The notes under the pieces: generated by a model
Told to the model about the DNA's origin: nothing
Database searches by the model: none
What the model saw: the letters and a program-made list of their open reading frames with translations, nothing else
Translations under genes and position numbers: made by a program
Shown here: one piece after another, positions 16,353 to 27,358 of the stretch
How the letters are laid out: the number at the start of each line of letters is the position of its first letter
Numbering within the stretch: the stretch's first letter is position 1
From: DASXHY01 sp036272195
Lineage (GTDB): Bacteria; Verrucomicrobiota; Verrucomicrobiia; Limisphaerales; DASXHY01
Direction: 5' to 3'
Assembly (NCBI GenBank): GCA_036272195.1
Contig: DATAZE010000035.1
Location: 1 to 64,000, forward strand
DNA: 64,000 nucleotides

Positions 16353-17729
16353 ATGAGTGCCGAACCGGTTATTCAGAATCCTCCTCCGACCACGTCCGGC
16401 AAAAGTTTATTCGATATTTTTCGGCCGGCGCCTCCTGCGGTCACTCTCCTGACGGAGCCTGCAAAAATTGAGGCGACGTATCGTGTGTGGCAGACGCGCG
16501 TCCTGTTTTTTTCCATCGCCGGCTACGCGACGTTTTATTTTGTGCGGAAAAATCTCGGTGTCGCCATGCCGCTGATGGGCAAGGAACTGGGCATCACGAA
16601 GACGGACCTGGGCCTGTTCCTGACGTTGCACGGCGTCATTTATGGCGTATCGAAGTTTCTGAACGGCTTTCTCGCCGACCGTTCCAATGCGCGCGTTTTC
16701 ATGGCGGTGGCGCTGATGGCTTCGGCGTTGCTGAACGTGGCTTTTGGTTCGAGTTCGAGCGTGATGGCGTTTGGGATCATCTGGATGGCGAATGGATGGT
16801 TTCAGGGCATGGGATTTCCGCCGTGCGCGCGGCTGATCGCTAATTGGTTTCCGCCGAAACAGCTCGCGACCAAGTTCTCGATCTGGAATTCCTCGCACAA
16901 CATCGGGAGCATCGGGGTGCTGCTGCTGTGCGGGTTTCTCGTGAGCGGGAAGTTGTTCGCGGCGAACTGGCGGCTTTGCTTTTTTGTCCCGGCGGCGGTG
17001 GCCGTGATCATTGCGATGGTCCTCTGGTTTAAGCTGCCGGATACGCCGCCGTCTGTGGGGTTGCCGGAATTCGAAGGGACGCAGGTCGAAATACCTGATA
17101 AAAAATCGCAGGAAGATTTCAAGGCGTTCGTGTTCAAGCAGGTTTTCTGCAACAAATACATCTGGCTGCTGTCAGCCGCGAACTTCTTCGTTTACGCGAT
17201 TCGTTACGCGGTGTTCGATTGGGGTCCGACGATGCTGACCGAGGCCAAACATATCCCGATATTCAACGCGGCGGTGATGCTTTCCTGTTTTGAAGCGTTC
17301 GGCCTCATCGGCGCGCTATTGGGCGGATGGCTCACGGACCGTTATCTGGGCGGACGCGCGGCGCGGGCATGTGTAATTTACATGGCGCTGGCGTGTGTTT
17401 CGGTTCTGCTGTTCTGGAAAATCCAGACGCAATCGCAGTTACTCATCACGGGCCTGTTATGCGCGACGGGATTTTTCGTTTACGGTCCGCAATGCCTATT
17501 GGCCATTGCCTGCGCCAACCTTGCCACCAAGCGCGCGGCGGCAACGGCGGTTGGATTGACCAGTATTTTTGGATATGCCAGCACTACGCTTTCCGGTTGG
17601 GGCCTGGGGTTTGTGGTGCAGCATTACGGCTGGAACGTCGGGTTCGCGGGATTGATTGGGTGCGCGCTGGCGGGCACGTTGCTTTTCATCTGCGCCTGGC
17701 CGGCGAAGGCGGATGGGTATGGGGCGTGA
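16353..17729 (+). CDS. MFS transporter, organophosphate:phosphate antiporter type (GlpT/UhpT-like)
   Basis: The 458-residue protein has about 12 transmembrane helices after a cytosolic N-terminus of about 45 residues. Features of the OPA family include YRVWQTRVLFFSIAGYATFYFVRKNLGVAMP in helix 1, the helix 2-3 loop GVSKFLNGFLADRSNARVFM, and the GWFQGMGFPPCARLIANWF signature in helix 4. The second half has FDWGPTMLTEAKHIP and a repeat of the loop motif, GGWLTDRYLGGRAAR. Members exchange glycerol-3-phosphate or hexose phosphates for inorganic phosphate across the inner membrane; the substrate here is unknown. It stands alone after the insertion element. Confidence 0.9.
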   Translation: MSAEPVIQNPPPTTSGKSLFDIFRPAPPAVTLLTEPAKIEATYRVWQTRVLFFSIAGYATFYFVRKNLGVAMPLMGKELGITKTDLGLFLTLHGVIYGVSKFLNGFLADRSNARVFMAVALMASALLNVAFGSSSSVMAFGIIWMANGWFQGMGFPPCARLIANWFPPKQLATKFSIWNSSHNIGSIGVLLLCGFLVSGKLFAANWRLCFFVPAAVAVIIAMVLWFKLPDTPPSVGLPEFEGTQVEIPDKKSQEDFKAFVFKQVFCNKYIWLLSAANFFVYAIRYAVFDWGPTMLTEAKHIPIFNAAVMLSCFEAFGLIGALLGGWLTDRYLGGRAARACVIYMALACVSVLLFWKIQTQSQLLITGLLCATGFFVYGPQCLLAIACANLATKRAAATAVGLTSIFGYASTTLSGWGLGFVVQHYGWNVGFAGLIGCALAGTLLFICAWPAKADGYGA

Positions 17730-17780
17730 ACCGACATCAAGCAAATCATTTCCAAAATTCCTGAGTGCTCCTACGTTGCT

Positions 17781-17873
17781 TCTGCCGTCCCTGCGGGACT
17801 ATGGATCTCGTTGGCGGCTTTACCCACCGATAAATCGGGGGCTATTGTCTTCCGCCGCTACGCGGCTTCGGAA
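17781..17873. repeat. Triple-hairpin repeat element, copy 4
   Basis: GTCCCTGCGGGAC, CCCACCGATAAATCGGGGG, the linker CTATTGTCTTCCG and CCGCTACGCGG occur in the standard order. Confidence 0.85.
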
Positions 17874-17927
17874 GCGAATTGTGAAAGGCATTTGCCTAAC
17901 AGCACCGCAGAACCCATTTCATAAACA

Positions 17928-18058
17928 ACGGAGCGCGGCTGTGGTGAAAGCCAGCCGCAGCATGGTCTTTTGAAAGCAGCGTTCGGGACGGCGGAAACGC
18001 GGGTGTGTTTTTCCGTTGCTGCGGCTGGTTACGCTGCGCGGAACACAGCCGCGCTCCA
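17928..18058. repeat. 'GGAGCGCGGCTGTG...CAGCCGCAGC' inverted repeat
   Basis: Outer arms GGAGCGCGGCTGTG and CACAGCCGCGCTCC, and inner arms CAGCCGCAGCA and TGCTGCGGCTG, are complementary. The element ends one base before the stop codon of the next minus-strand gene. A single-arm copy is at 24502-24539. Confidence 0.85.
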
Positions 18059-19483
18059 CTATTGCAACTCCAGAGGCAGTCTCTGAAGAGACACATAATA
18101 ACGCGCCAGCGTGTCGGCGAGATATTGGGAACGCATGCCCTGGCCGAGTTGGAAGGTGGCGTTCGTGTCGTATTTGCGGATGACCATGCAGTAAGTGTCG
18201 TTGGCCATGATGCCAAGCAACTCGCCGGTGCGGCTGAAAACCAAATCGCCGCGTGAAGGGTTGAATTTACCAAACAATCCCTTGAGGAGGCTGCGATCCA
18301 GTTTTACGTAGTCGGGCGTTTTAACGTCGATCTGGAATTTGCATTCGCCGTAATAACCTTCCTGCGCGCCCACGAGCACGGCATCTTGAAATTTGAACGG
18401 GTCCGCGGAGACGCGGTAAACTTTAGTCCCGAGGCGGGCACTTTCCGACTGGTTGACGGGCAGCAGGACTACGCGCGGGTCGAGTTGCGAGAATGACAGT
18501 GAACGCAAGGCGGTCTGGCCGCCATCGTGGCGCAACGTGCCGCTCAGGGCATCCCAATCCGTGGCCGGCACCCAGAAGGTCAATGGAGTGTCCTGCACAT
18601 GACACATGGCAAAGGTGTTGGTGCCGTCAGTGACGAGGACGGTTTTGGTGGCCTTTTCTTTGGAGGCCTCGCCGCCGAAAAATCCGGGACGGGTGGCGGT
18701 GAATTGGACGTCCACCGCGTTGGTGACAAAATCGTTGAAAATGGTGTTGGAGGCGAGCGGACGGTTTTCGCGAATTTCCTGGGCGAGTGCGCTGGAATTG
18801 GTGGCCAGGGATTTCACGCCTTCCGCCAGTTTGATGTTCTGCTGTTCGAGGCGGGCCTTTTCCTGCCGTTCATATTGCACTTGCTCCTGCGCCTGAGCGG
18901 CTTGCTCGGTGGCGTGGCGTCTCTCGAGGTCGGCCAATTGAAGTTGATTGGTCAATCGCTGTTGCTCGGCAAGGGCGGCCTGATTGGCTTTTTCCAAATC
19001 AGCGAGCTGCTTCTTCAACGCCGCGGCCTGGTCCTGCTGTTTCTGCATGTCCGCCTGCGTTGCGGCAAGCTGTTCTTTGGAAAGCGTGGCTTCGGAGGAG
19101 CGGGCGTTCAATTGCTGATTGAGCGCGCTGATATTTGTTTGCGCGGCGGCGAACTGCTGTTTGAGGTTCGCTTGTTCCTGTTGCAAGGCCTGCGCGCGTT
19201 TTTCGTTCTCGCCTAATTGCGATTGCTGCTGCGCGGCGGTCTGGCGGGTCTTCTGCAATTCGCCCTGCAATTGCTCGCGCTTCTGCTGTTCGTCGGTCAA
19301 TGCAGTGCGCATCACGGCGGCGAGGTCTGAACCGGGGGTGGCGGCGGGGGCGTTCGTGGCGGCAAGCGACGGCTTGATGGTTTCACCGTTACTACCCATC
19401 ACCTTGCTCGGGTCCGGCGTGGAAAATATCAGCAGGCTGACGAGCAGGAAGTCGCAGATGACGATGAGGATGCTGCGATTCAT
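18059..19483 (-). CDS. Single-span coiled-coil protein, candidate TolR/MotB-like stator partner
   Basis: The 474-residue protein has a four-residue cytosolic start and one membrane helix (about 4-21, ILIVICDFLLVSLLIFS) with an aspartate at residue 11 inside it. Residues about 58-235 form a long Ala/Gln-rich coiled coil (EQQKREQLQGELQKTRQTA...). A globular domain of about 235 residues follows; near its end SRGDLVFSRTGELLGIM resembles the C-terminal part of trypsin-like folds, without an obvious GDSGG. An intramembrane Asp near the N-terminus followed by a periplasmic domain is the layout of MotB, TolR and ExbD. Its start codon overlaps the stop of the upstream multi-span gene (ATGA). No family is firmly recognised. 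Confidence 0.75.
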   Translation of the reverse strand: MNRSILIVICDFLLVSLLIFSTPDPSKVMGSNGETIKPSLAATNAPAATPGSDLAAVMRTALTDEQQKREQLQGELQKTRQTAAQQQSQLGENEKRAQALQQEQANLKQQFAAAQTNISALNQQLNARSSEATLSKEQLAATQADMQKQQDQAAALKKQLADLEKANQAALAEQQRLTNQLQLADLERRHATEQAAQAQEQVQYERQEKARLEQQNIKLAEGVKSLATNSSALAQEIRENRPLASNTIFNDFVTNAVDVQFTATRPGFFGGEASKEKATKTVLVTDGTNTFAMCHVQDTPLTFWVPATDWDALSGTLRHDGGQTALRSLSFSQLDPRVVLLPVNQSESARLGTKVYRVSADPFKFQDAVLVGAQEGYYGECKFQIDVKTPDYVKLDRSLLKGLFGKFNPSRGDLVFSRTGELLGIMANDTYCMVIRKYDTNATFQLGQGMRSQYLADTLARYYVSLQRLPLELQ

Positions 19484-21210
19484 GGCGTTGCGAGTGAGGG
19501 CGCGGTGGTCGTGGTGGCAACGACCGGTGATTCAGCTTCCGCTTCCAGAAGCAGCCGCCGGCGAACCGGGCGCAAGTGGAAGATTTTGAAAAACGACACA
19601 AACAGAATGCCGAACGACGTGGAAGAGTACGCGACCATCAGGCTGAATTGCTGGTGTGCGTAAACGGAATACACGATGAACGAAACGATCGTCCCGAGGA
19701 AGCCCAGGTAAAGGCCGCCGTCGAAAAGATGATCTTCGTTCTCGAGCAGTTTCAGCTTCACGCGTGGGCCGACGCGCTGGCGTTGGATTTCCGCGAGCTT
19801 CACGATGCAGGCCACGTAGAGCAATGCCTGCAGCACGAAAAACAGCAGCATGGGCAACAGATTTGATTTATCCATAAATGTTGTTTTGGTATGGGTGCTT
19901 CCTGACTGGACCGCGCTGCCCGCCATGGGCACGCGCAATTGAAACGGCAACGCCGCCGCCGGCTTTTCCTGGGCGAGAAACGGCTCGCTCACGATCAGCA
20001 CGACCAGCAGAAAACCCAACGCAAACAAAATCTCGCGGGCGACGTGGAACCCGCGCACCTGCAACGGTGCTTCCAAATCGGAAGCAGGCGGTTTGCCAAA
20101 ATGCAGGGCCATGGCGAGCAGGAACCCGCCGCAAAAATACAAAAACCACTTCAATATCAGCGCAAATACCGGCATTCGCCAGTTATAATCTGCGCCGAGC
20201 GAAACCACGGCGGCGAAGGGCTGGTATTCCGACGCCACCTGCCGCCAAGGTGAAATGTAGAGCCGATGGTTGCTCCGCAACAATTCCCGCAAGCCGCCCG
20301 CGTTATACGGCAGTGCCGCCGTAAGGTCGGTCATGCCGGTTTCGTGAAAGGTCTGCAAATAGGCAGCCACACCTTTTGGGTTGCCGGAAAGCTCCACAGC
20401 GGAAAAGAGTTCCGGCAGTTGATCGCCGGCGGCGCGGACCAAATCCGCCTGAGCGTGGAGCGTGGCGGCGCTGTCGATTTTGCCAACGAAGGCAATGAGC
20501 TGGCCCCAGTTGAATCGCTGGCCGAGCGACAGAACATCGAGCAACGTTTGTTCGAGCGGTTGGGAATTGCCGTCGCGATTGGCCTGCGTGGCCGCGGAAT
20601 TGATTTCGTTGATGAGCGTGTCGGTGATGTGCTTTTGCTCCACCAGGAGCGAGGTAAGGATCACCGCGGTATCGAACGCCTCGCCGCCGGCGGATTGTGA
20701 GGGGGCGAAAGTTGTGGTGTTGGTCAACGCGCGCGTGCGGAGCAGTTCCTGAACGACGGGCTGTTTCGAAGCGCTCAATGCGCCGAGCGCCTTGGTACGA
20801 TTTTCTTCGCGCACGACAAAATCAGTAAATGACGACGTGCCCGATTCCACCCGCGGGGGGGCTTTTGGAAAATAGGGTCGCAGGCCGAAATAGGGACGCA
20901 AGGCCACACCGGAGAGGCCCCACGCATCCTGTTCCGGATAGCGTTTAACGTCGGTTTGAATGGTCGATGCGAGTTCGTCGGCGGAAGGAAGTTTTGTGCG
21001 GGTCGCAGCGCGTGAGAGCAATTCCGCCGCGCCGAATTGCCCGATGTGCGCCAGTTCAAGTCCGCGGCCGGTCAAGCTGGAGGAGTTTTCGCCGGCGCGT
21101 TTGAGGACGGACGGTTCGATGGCGCACAGATGGGCGGGCATGAGCGATCCGCCTGCCAGCAGCAGGAGTCCGAGCAAGACACAAATTGTAAACCATGCCC
21201 AACGGTTCAT
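19480..21210 (-). CDS. Polytopic membrane protein with ExbB/TolQ-like C-terminus
   Basis: The 576-residue protein starts with a signal-anchor helix (5-23), then a largely helical extracytoplasmic domain (about 30-340). Five hydrophobic segments follow: 347-370, 391-410, 451-472, 499-517 and 524-545. The last two read GGLYLGFLGTIVSFIVYSVY and LMVAYSSTSFGILFVSFFKIF, matching the LGLLGTV and A-x-x-T-T-x-x-G-[LI] helices of ExbB, TolQ and MotA. A charged cytosolic loop (KLAEIQRQRVGPRVKLKLLENEDH) precedes them, as in those proteins. It is the first gene of a tightly coupled pair. I infer an ion-channel stator; the large N-terminal domain has no match I recognise. Confidence 0.7.
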   Translation of the reverse strand: MNRWAWFTICVLLGLLLLAGGSLMPAHLCAIEPSVLKRAGENSSSLTGRGLELAHIGQFGAAELLSRAATRTKLPSADELASTIQTDVKRYPEQDAWGLSGVALRPYFGLRPYFPKAPPRVESGTSSFTDFVVREENRTKALGALSASKQPVVQELLRTRALTNTTTFAPSQSAGGEAFDTAVILTSLLVEQKHITDTLINEINSAATQANRDGNSQPLEQTLLDVLSLGQRFNWGQLIAFVGKIDSAATLHAQADLVRAAGDQLPELFSAVELSGNPKGVAAYLQTFHETGMTDLTAALPYNAGGLRELLRSNHRLYISPWRQVASEYQPFAAVVSLGADYNWRMPVFALILKWFLYFCGGFLLAMALHFGKPPASDLEAPLQVRGFHVAREILFALGFLLVVLIVSEPFLAQEKPAAALPFQLRVPMAGSAVQSGSTHTKTTFMDKSNLLPMLLFFVLQALLYVACIVKLAEIQRQRVGPRVKLKLLENEDHLFDGGLYLGFLGTIVSFIVYSVYAHQQFSLMVAYSSTSFGILFVSFFKIFHLRPVRRRLLLEAEAESPVVATTTTAPSLATP

Positions 21211-21395
21211 GAGTAATGCCTAAAGTTACCTTAACGCCTCGAAGTTTTCACTAAAGGCAATACCCCAGTCCGTTGCAACCCTAAAAAACGATCTTTTTTC
21301 GGCATTCCTTCGTTTGACGCGTTCGCCGTCGTTTAATTCGAAATAAGAATTGTGATAGAAATATAAGAGGGGCCAGGAACGATACAGCCAGCATC

Positions 21396-21542
21396 GAGTC
21401 CCGGCAGGGACGGCAGAAATTCGTTTCACTTGCGAATACGAAAGTTGTTTGGCAGTTCTGCCGTCCCTGCGGGACTTGGGAAACTGACGCTCCACCCACC
21501 GCTAAAGCGGTGGGCAATTATCTTTCGCCCTAACGGGCGGTC
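21396..21542. repeat. Triple-hairpin element, copy 5, with inverted partial copy
   Basis: GTCCCGGCAGGGACGGCAGA at 21396-21415 is the inverted form of TCTGCCGTCCCTGCGGGAC at 21457-21475. CCCACCGCTAAAGCGGTGGG, a CAATTATCTTTCG linker and CGCCCTAACGGGCG then follow. The gap 21211-21629 contains this and no gene. Confidence 0.85.
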
Positions 21543-21629
21543 GAAGGGAGTGCGTCGTCTGTCGAAGGGAGTGCGCGCTTCTTGTAGAGGCAGGAGCGAA
21601 GTGATAAAGTCCGGCGTTCCATTGTTGAT

Positions 21630-24482
<2,853 letters not shown>

Positions 24483-24501
24483 TTTTCCGTTGCAATACGA
24501 G

Positions 24502-24539
24502 GTGCTGCGGCTGGTCTTTCAGACACAGCCGCGCTCCGT
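24502..24539. repeat. 'GCTGCGGCTG...CAGCCGCGCTCC' repeat, single copy
   Basis: This is the same family as 17928-18058: TGCTGCGGCTGGT, a short spacer and ACACAGCCGCGCTCC. It lies between two convergent genes. Confidence 0.8.
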
Positions 24540-24544
24540 CATTT

Positions 24545-26137
24545 TCACAGCGCGAAGGCAAATAATCCCGCGCCGGCGGCGATGGCGAAGTATTGTTTGC
24601 CATCAACGAGGAAGGTCACGGGCGCGCCGTGAATCGTGCCGCCGGTTTGAAAGCGCCAGAGCGGTTCGCCGGTGGCGGCGTTGAGCGCATAAAAATAACC
24701 GTCGTGCGTGCCGGAAAAGATGAGGCCGGAGGCGGTGGCAAGGACGCCCGCGTTGGACGAGGATTGCTCCTTGAATTCCCATTTCACCGTGCCGGTCGTG
24801 GCTTCGATGGCTTTCACCGCGCCGTAAGGTTCCTCGCCGAGCACATTGCGCGCGCCGCCGCCCTCGTAATTATTTCCCGGGTTGTAATCGGATTTGTGTT
24901 TGTAATACACCTGCGAGTAATCGTCCTGCGTTTGCACATAAAAAAGACCGGTGCGCGGACTGTAGGCGGGGGCTGGCCAGTTGGCGGAGCCTTCAAGGCC
25001 GGGATAAACCAGCACGCCGTTTGCGGTCGGTTCCTTGCCGGAAATCAAGATGGGACGGCCTTTGGCATCCAGACCGCTCGCCCAGGTTTGTTTCGCGAAG
25101 GCCTTGCCGGTGATGAATTCTCCGCTCGCGCGATCGAGCACGTAAAAAAACGCGTTACGGTTTGCTTGCGCGAGAAGCTTACGCGGCTGGCCGTCGATAT
25201 TCGCATCAATGAGCAATGGGATTTCGCACGAGTCCCAATCGTGGACGTCGTGTGGCGTGTATTGAAAATGCCAGCGCAGTTTTCCGGAATCAGGATCAAG
25301 GGCCACGACGCAGCAGGAATATAAATTGTCGCCGGGCCGCGTGTCGCCATTGTAATCGGGCCCGGGATTGCCGGTGCCCCAATAAACGAGATTCAACGCG
25401 GGATCATAGGTGCCAGTGGCCCAGGTGGCGGTAGCGCCATTTGTCCAGGCGTTGCCGGCGCCCCAGGTTTCGTTGCCGGGTTCGCCTTTGGCGGGGACGG
25501 TCCAAAAACGCCAGGCATGAGCGCCGGTTTTGGCGTCATACGCATCCAGGAATCCGCGAATGCCAAACTCGCCGCCGGAAATGCCGACGAGGATTTTGTC
25601 CTTCACCGCGAGCGGTGCGCCGGTCATGGAATAGCCGGGCCGATAATCCGCAACGACGGTATCCCAGCGTTCCTTGCCGGTGTTGGCATCGATGCACACC
25701 AGGTGGCAATCGAACGTGTTCATGTAGAGGGCATCGCCAAGAATGGCCAGTCCGCGATTTACCGGGCCGCAGCAACCTACGGCGTCTGCCATGGGGCGGG
25801 TGTAATTCCAAAGCGGGCGGCCGGTTTTGCAATCGAGGGCGGTGATGGCGTTCGGGCGTTCGGTGAGGTACATCACGCCATCGACGACGAGCGGGGTGAC
25901 TTCCCATTTGCCGGCTTCGCGCGATTGATAAATCCACGCTGTCTTGAGGCTGGCGATATTCGTGGGCGTGATCTGGTCGAGCGCGGAATAGCGATGGCCT
26001 GCGTAATCGCCGTGATGGGTGAGCCAATTGCCGGGTTCTTTGGACGAAGCGCAAATGCGCTCGAACGGCACGTTGACCTGGGCGGTGGCCGGCATGGCAA
26101 TAAGGGCGGCGAGTGAGAGCAGGCGCAGAATTTTCAT
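24545..26137 (-). CDS. Periplasmic PQQ-dependent alcohol dehydrogenase (quinoprotein)
   Basis: The 530-residue protein has a signal peptide (1-19) and an eight-bladed propeller with several W-motif-like repeats (GRPLWNY, GKERWDT, GEPLWRF). Vicinal cysteines Cys122-Cys123 (GCCGPVN), which form the disulfide over the PQQ ring in methanol/ethanol dehydrogenases, are present. The metal/catalytic segment TPHDVHDWDS offers Asp300 as base with a second Asp two residues on (Asp302). In this family an Asp at that spot marks lanthanide-using enzymes. Electrons would pass to the diheme cytochrome c encoded just upstream, whose stop overlaps this start by 4 bp. The alcohol or sugar substrate is unknown. 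Confidence 0.93.
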   Translation of the reverse strand: MKILRLLSLAALIAMPATAQVNVPFERICASSKEPGNWLTHHGDYAGHRYSALDQITPTNIASLKTAWIYQSREAGKWEVTPLVVDGVMYLTERPNAITALDCKTGRPLWNYTRPMADAVGCCGPVNRGLAILGDALYMNTFDCHLVCIDANTGKERWDTVVADYRPGYSMTGAPLAVKDKILVGISGGEFGIRGFLDAYDAKTGAHAWRFWTVPAKGEPGNETWGAGNAWTNGATATWATGTYDPALNLVYWGTGNPGPDYNGDTRPGDNLYSCCVVALDPDSGKLRWHFQYTPHDVHDWDSCEIPLLIDANIDGQPRKLLAQANRNAFFYVLDRASGEFITGKAFAKQTWASGLDAKGRPILISGKEPTANGVLVYPGLEGSANWPAPAYSPRTGLFYVQTQDDYSQVYYKHKSDYNPGNNYEGGGARNVLGEEPYGAVKAIEATTGTVKWEFKEQSSSNAGVLATASGLIFSGTHDGYFYALNAATGEPLWRFQTGGTIHGAPVTFLVDGKQYFAIAAGAGLFAFAL

Positions 26138-27000
26138 TTTTCAAGATGCAGGGAACTGAGGAACGCAACCAGGTCATCCAATTCATTCGTGGCCAATGCT
26201 GTGGCGTAAGATGGCATCGGTGATTTGCCGAAATCCTTGTGCAGTTCGGCCAATTCAGATTTGAAGAAGGAGCGAATCGAGCCGTTGGCCTGGCGGATTT
26301 GGATGGAGAAAGTGTCTTCGTTCACGCGCACGCCGGCGAGTTCCTGGCCATCGCGCGTGACGAGCCTGACGTAGAGAAAATTTTCCGGGAGGGAAATTTC
26401 CGAACGCCACGGAGTATAACTTTGGGGAACGTCCGCGCTCGGATCCACGAGCGAACGGCGCAGATATTCAGGACTGCGGCGGCTGCCAACGTCGCTGAGG
26501 TCCGGCCCAAAAAACCCGCCTTGCCCGTGAAGCATATGGCATTGGGCGCAGCCGCCTTTTTTCGCGTAAATTTGCTCGCCGCGGACCGCATCGCCGGGGA
26601 TGGCGAGGTGCAGGTGTGGCCGGAGGCTGAGGGATTTTACATATTTGGCGACGAGTTCAATGTCCTTGCGCTCCAGGTGCGCTGACGGCATTTCCGTGCC
26701 GTTGATTCCTCCGGTGATAATTCTCAGCAACGACTCGTAATTACTGGCGCGCGGCAGGCTGGGTTGGGCGAGGGTGGGGCCCTTGGCGCCTTCGCCATTC
26801 AGACCGTGGCAACTGGCGCAATTGCGTTCAAACAGGCGGCGGCCCTGCTCGAGCTCATCGAAATTTTCAGAATCTTCGGTGACGATCGCCGGTTTGGCAG
26901 GAGTTGCGGAGGCGGCGGCGGCGTGGTCCTGCGCCATCAATGTGCTCGTCGCGACCGCGCAGACAAGAAAAAATAAGGCGCGGCGGAGCGAGAGTGGCAT
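26134..27000 (-). CDS. Exported diheme cytochrome c
   Basis: The 288-residue protein has a signal peptide (about 1-23, LFFLVCAVATSTLMA) and two heme-binding motifs: CASCH at 61-65 and CAQCH at 151-155. Methionines available as sixth ligands lie in TEMPSAH (about 104) and near the C-terminus in KSPMPSY. The C-terminal segment with ELAGVRVNEDTFSIQIRQANGSIRSFFKSELAELH resembles the small domain found after hemes in planctomycete-type cytochromes, followed by MPSYATALATNELDDLVAFLSSL. It is the first gene of the pair with the quinoprotein dehydrogenase and is its probable electron acceptor in the periplasm. Confidence 0.92.
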   Translation of the reverse strand: MPLSLRRALFFLVCAVATSTLMAQDHAAAASATPAKPAIVTEDSENFDELEQGRRLFERNCASCHGLNGEGAKGPTLAQPSLPRASNYESLLRIITGGINGTEMPSAHLERKDIELVAKYVKSLSLRPHLHLAIPGDAVRGEQIYAKKGGCAQCHMLHGQGGFFGPDLSDVGSRRSPEYLRRSLVDPSADVPQSYTPWRSEISLPENFLYVRLVTRDGQELAGVRVNEDTFSIQIRQANGSIRSFFKSELAELHKDFGKSPMPSYATALATNELDDLVAFLSSLHLEK

Positions 27001-27045
27001 GAAGCCAATAAAACCGGGTCGCAGCGCCGAGGCAAGTGAAAAGCC

Positions 27046-27108
27046 TGTTGGAGTTCATGCTTTAGCATTTCCGCACCCCGGAACAGCCTGAAGGCTGAAC
27101 TCCAACAC
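27046..27108. repeat. 'TGTTGGAGTTCA' inverted repeat
   Basis: Left arm TGTTGGAGTTCATGCTTTAGC (27046 on) pairs imperfectly with the right arm GCCTGAAGGCTGAACTCCAACA (to 27108). It sits between a cytochrome gene start and the stop of a small gene on the same strand. Confidence 0.85.
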
Positions 27109-27123
27109 CTTTGTGCGACAAAC

Positions 27124-27297
27124 TCAGGCGGCAGTCTTGCGGTGTTGCTTGCGGAGGTGATGCTTGGCGGCGTGCTTTTTGAGATGCTTTTTGTGGTGTT
27201 TGGCCACTTGTGTCACGGGCGCGGCTTCAGCTTGCGATACCATCAAAGGGGAAACTGCGATGCCCAAAACTGTGAGGAGGAGGAGTGCTTTTTTCAT
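27124..27297 (-). CDS. 57-residue exported His/Lys-rich protein
   Basis: The frame from ATG at 27297 to TGA at 27124 encodes a signal peptide, MKKALLLLTVLGIAVSPLM with a likely cleavage near SQAEAA, and a mature part of about 32 residues. That part is very basic: His and Lys/Arg make up more than half of it (KHHKKHLKKH, KHHLRKQHRKTAA). There are no cysteines. Such composition could bind metal ions or polyanions, but no function is known to me. It has its own gap on both sides and is not overlapped by a better frame. Confidence 0.75.
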   Translation of the reverse strand: MKKALLLLTVLGIAVSPLMVSQAEAAPVTQVAKHHKKHLKKHAAKHHLRKQHRKTAA

Positions 27298-27358
27298 AGA
27301 ATTTTAAATGTCTTTTCTAGCTTTCCTTTTCAGACGACGTAAGGGCGGTTTAGTTACA

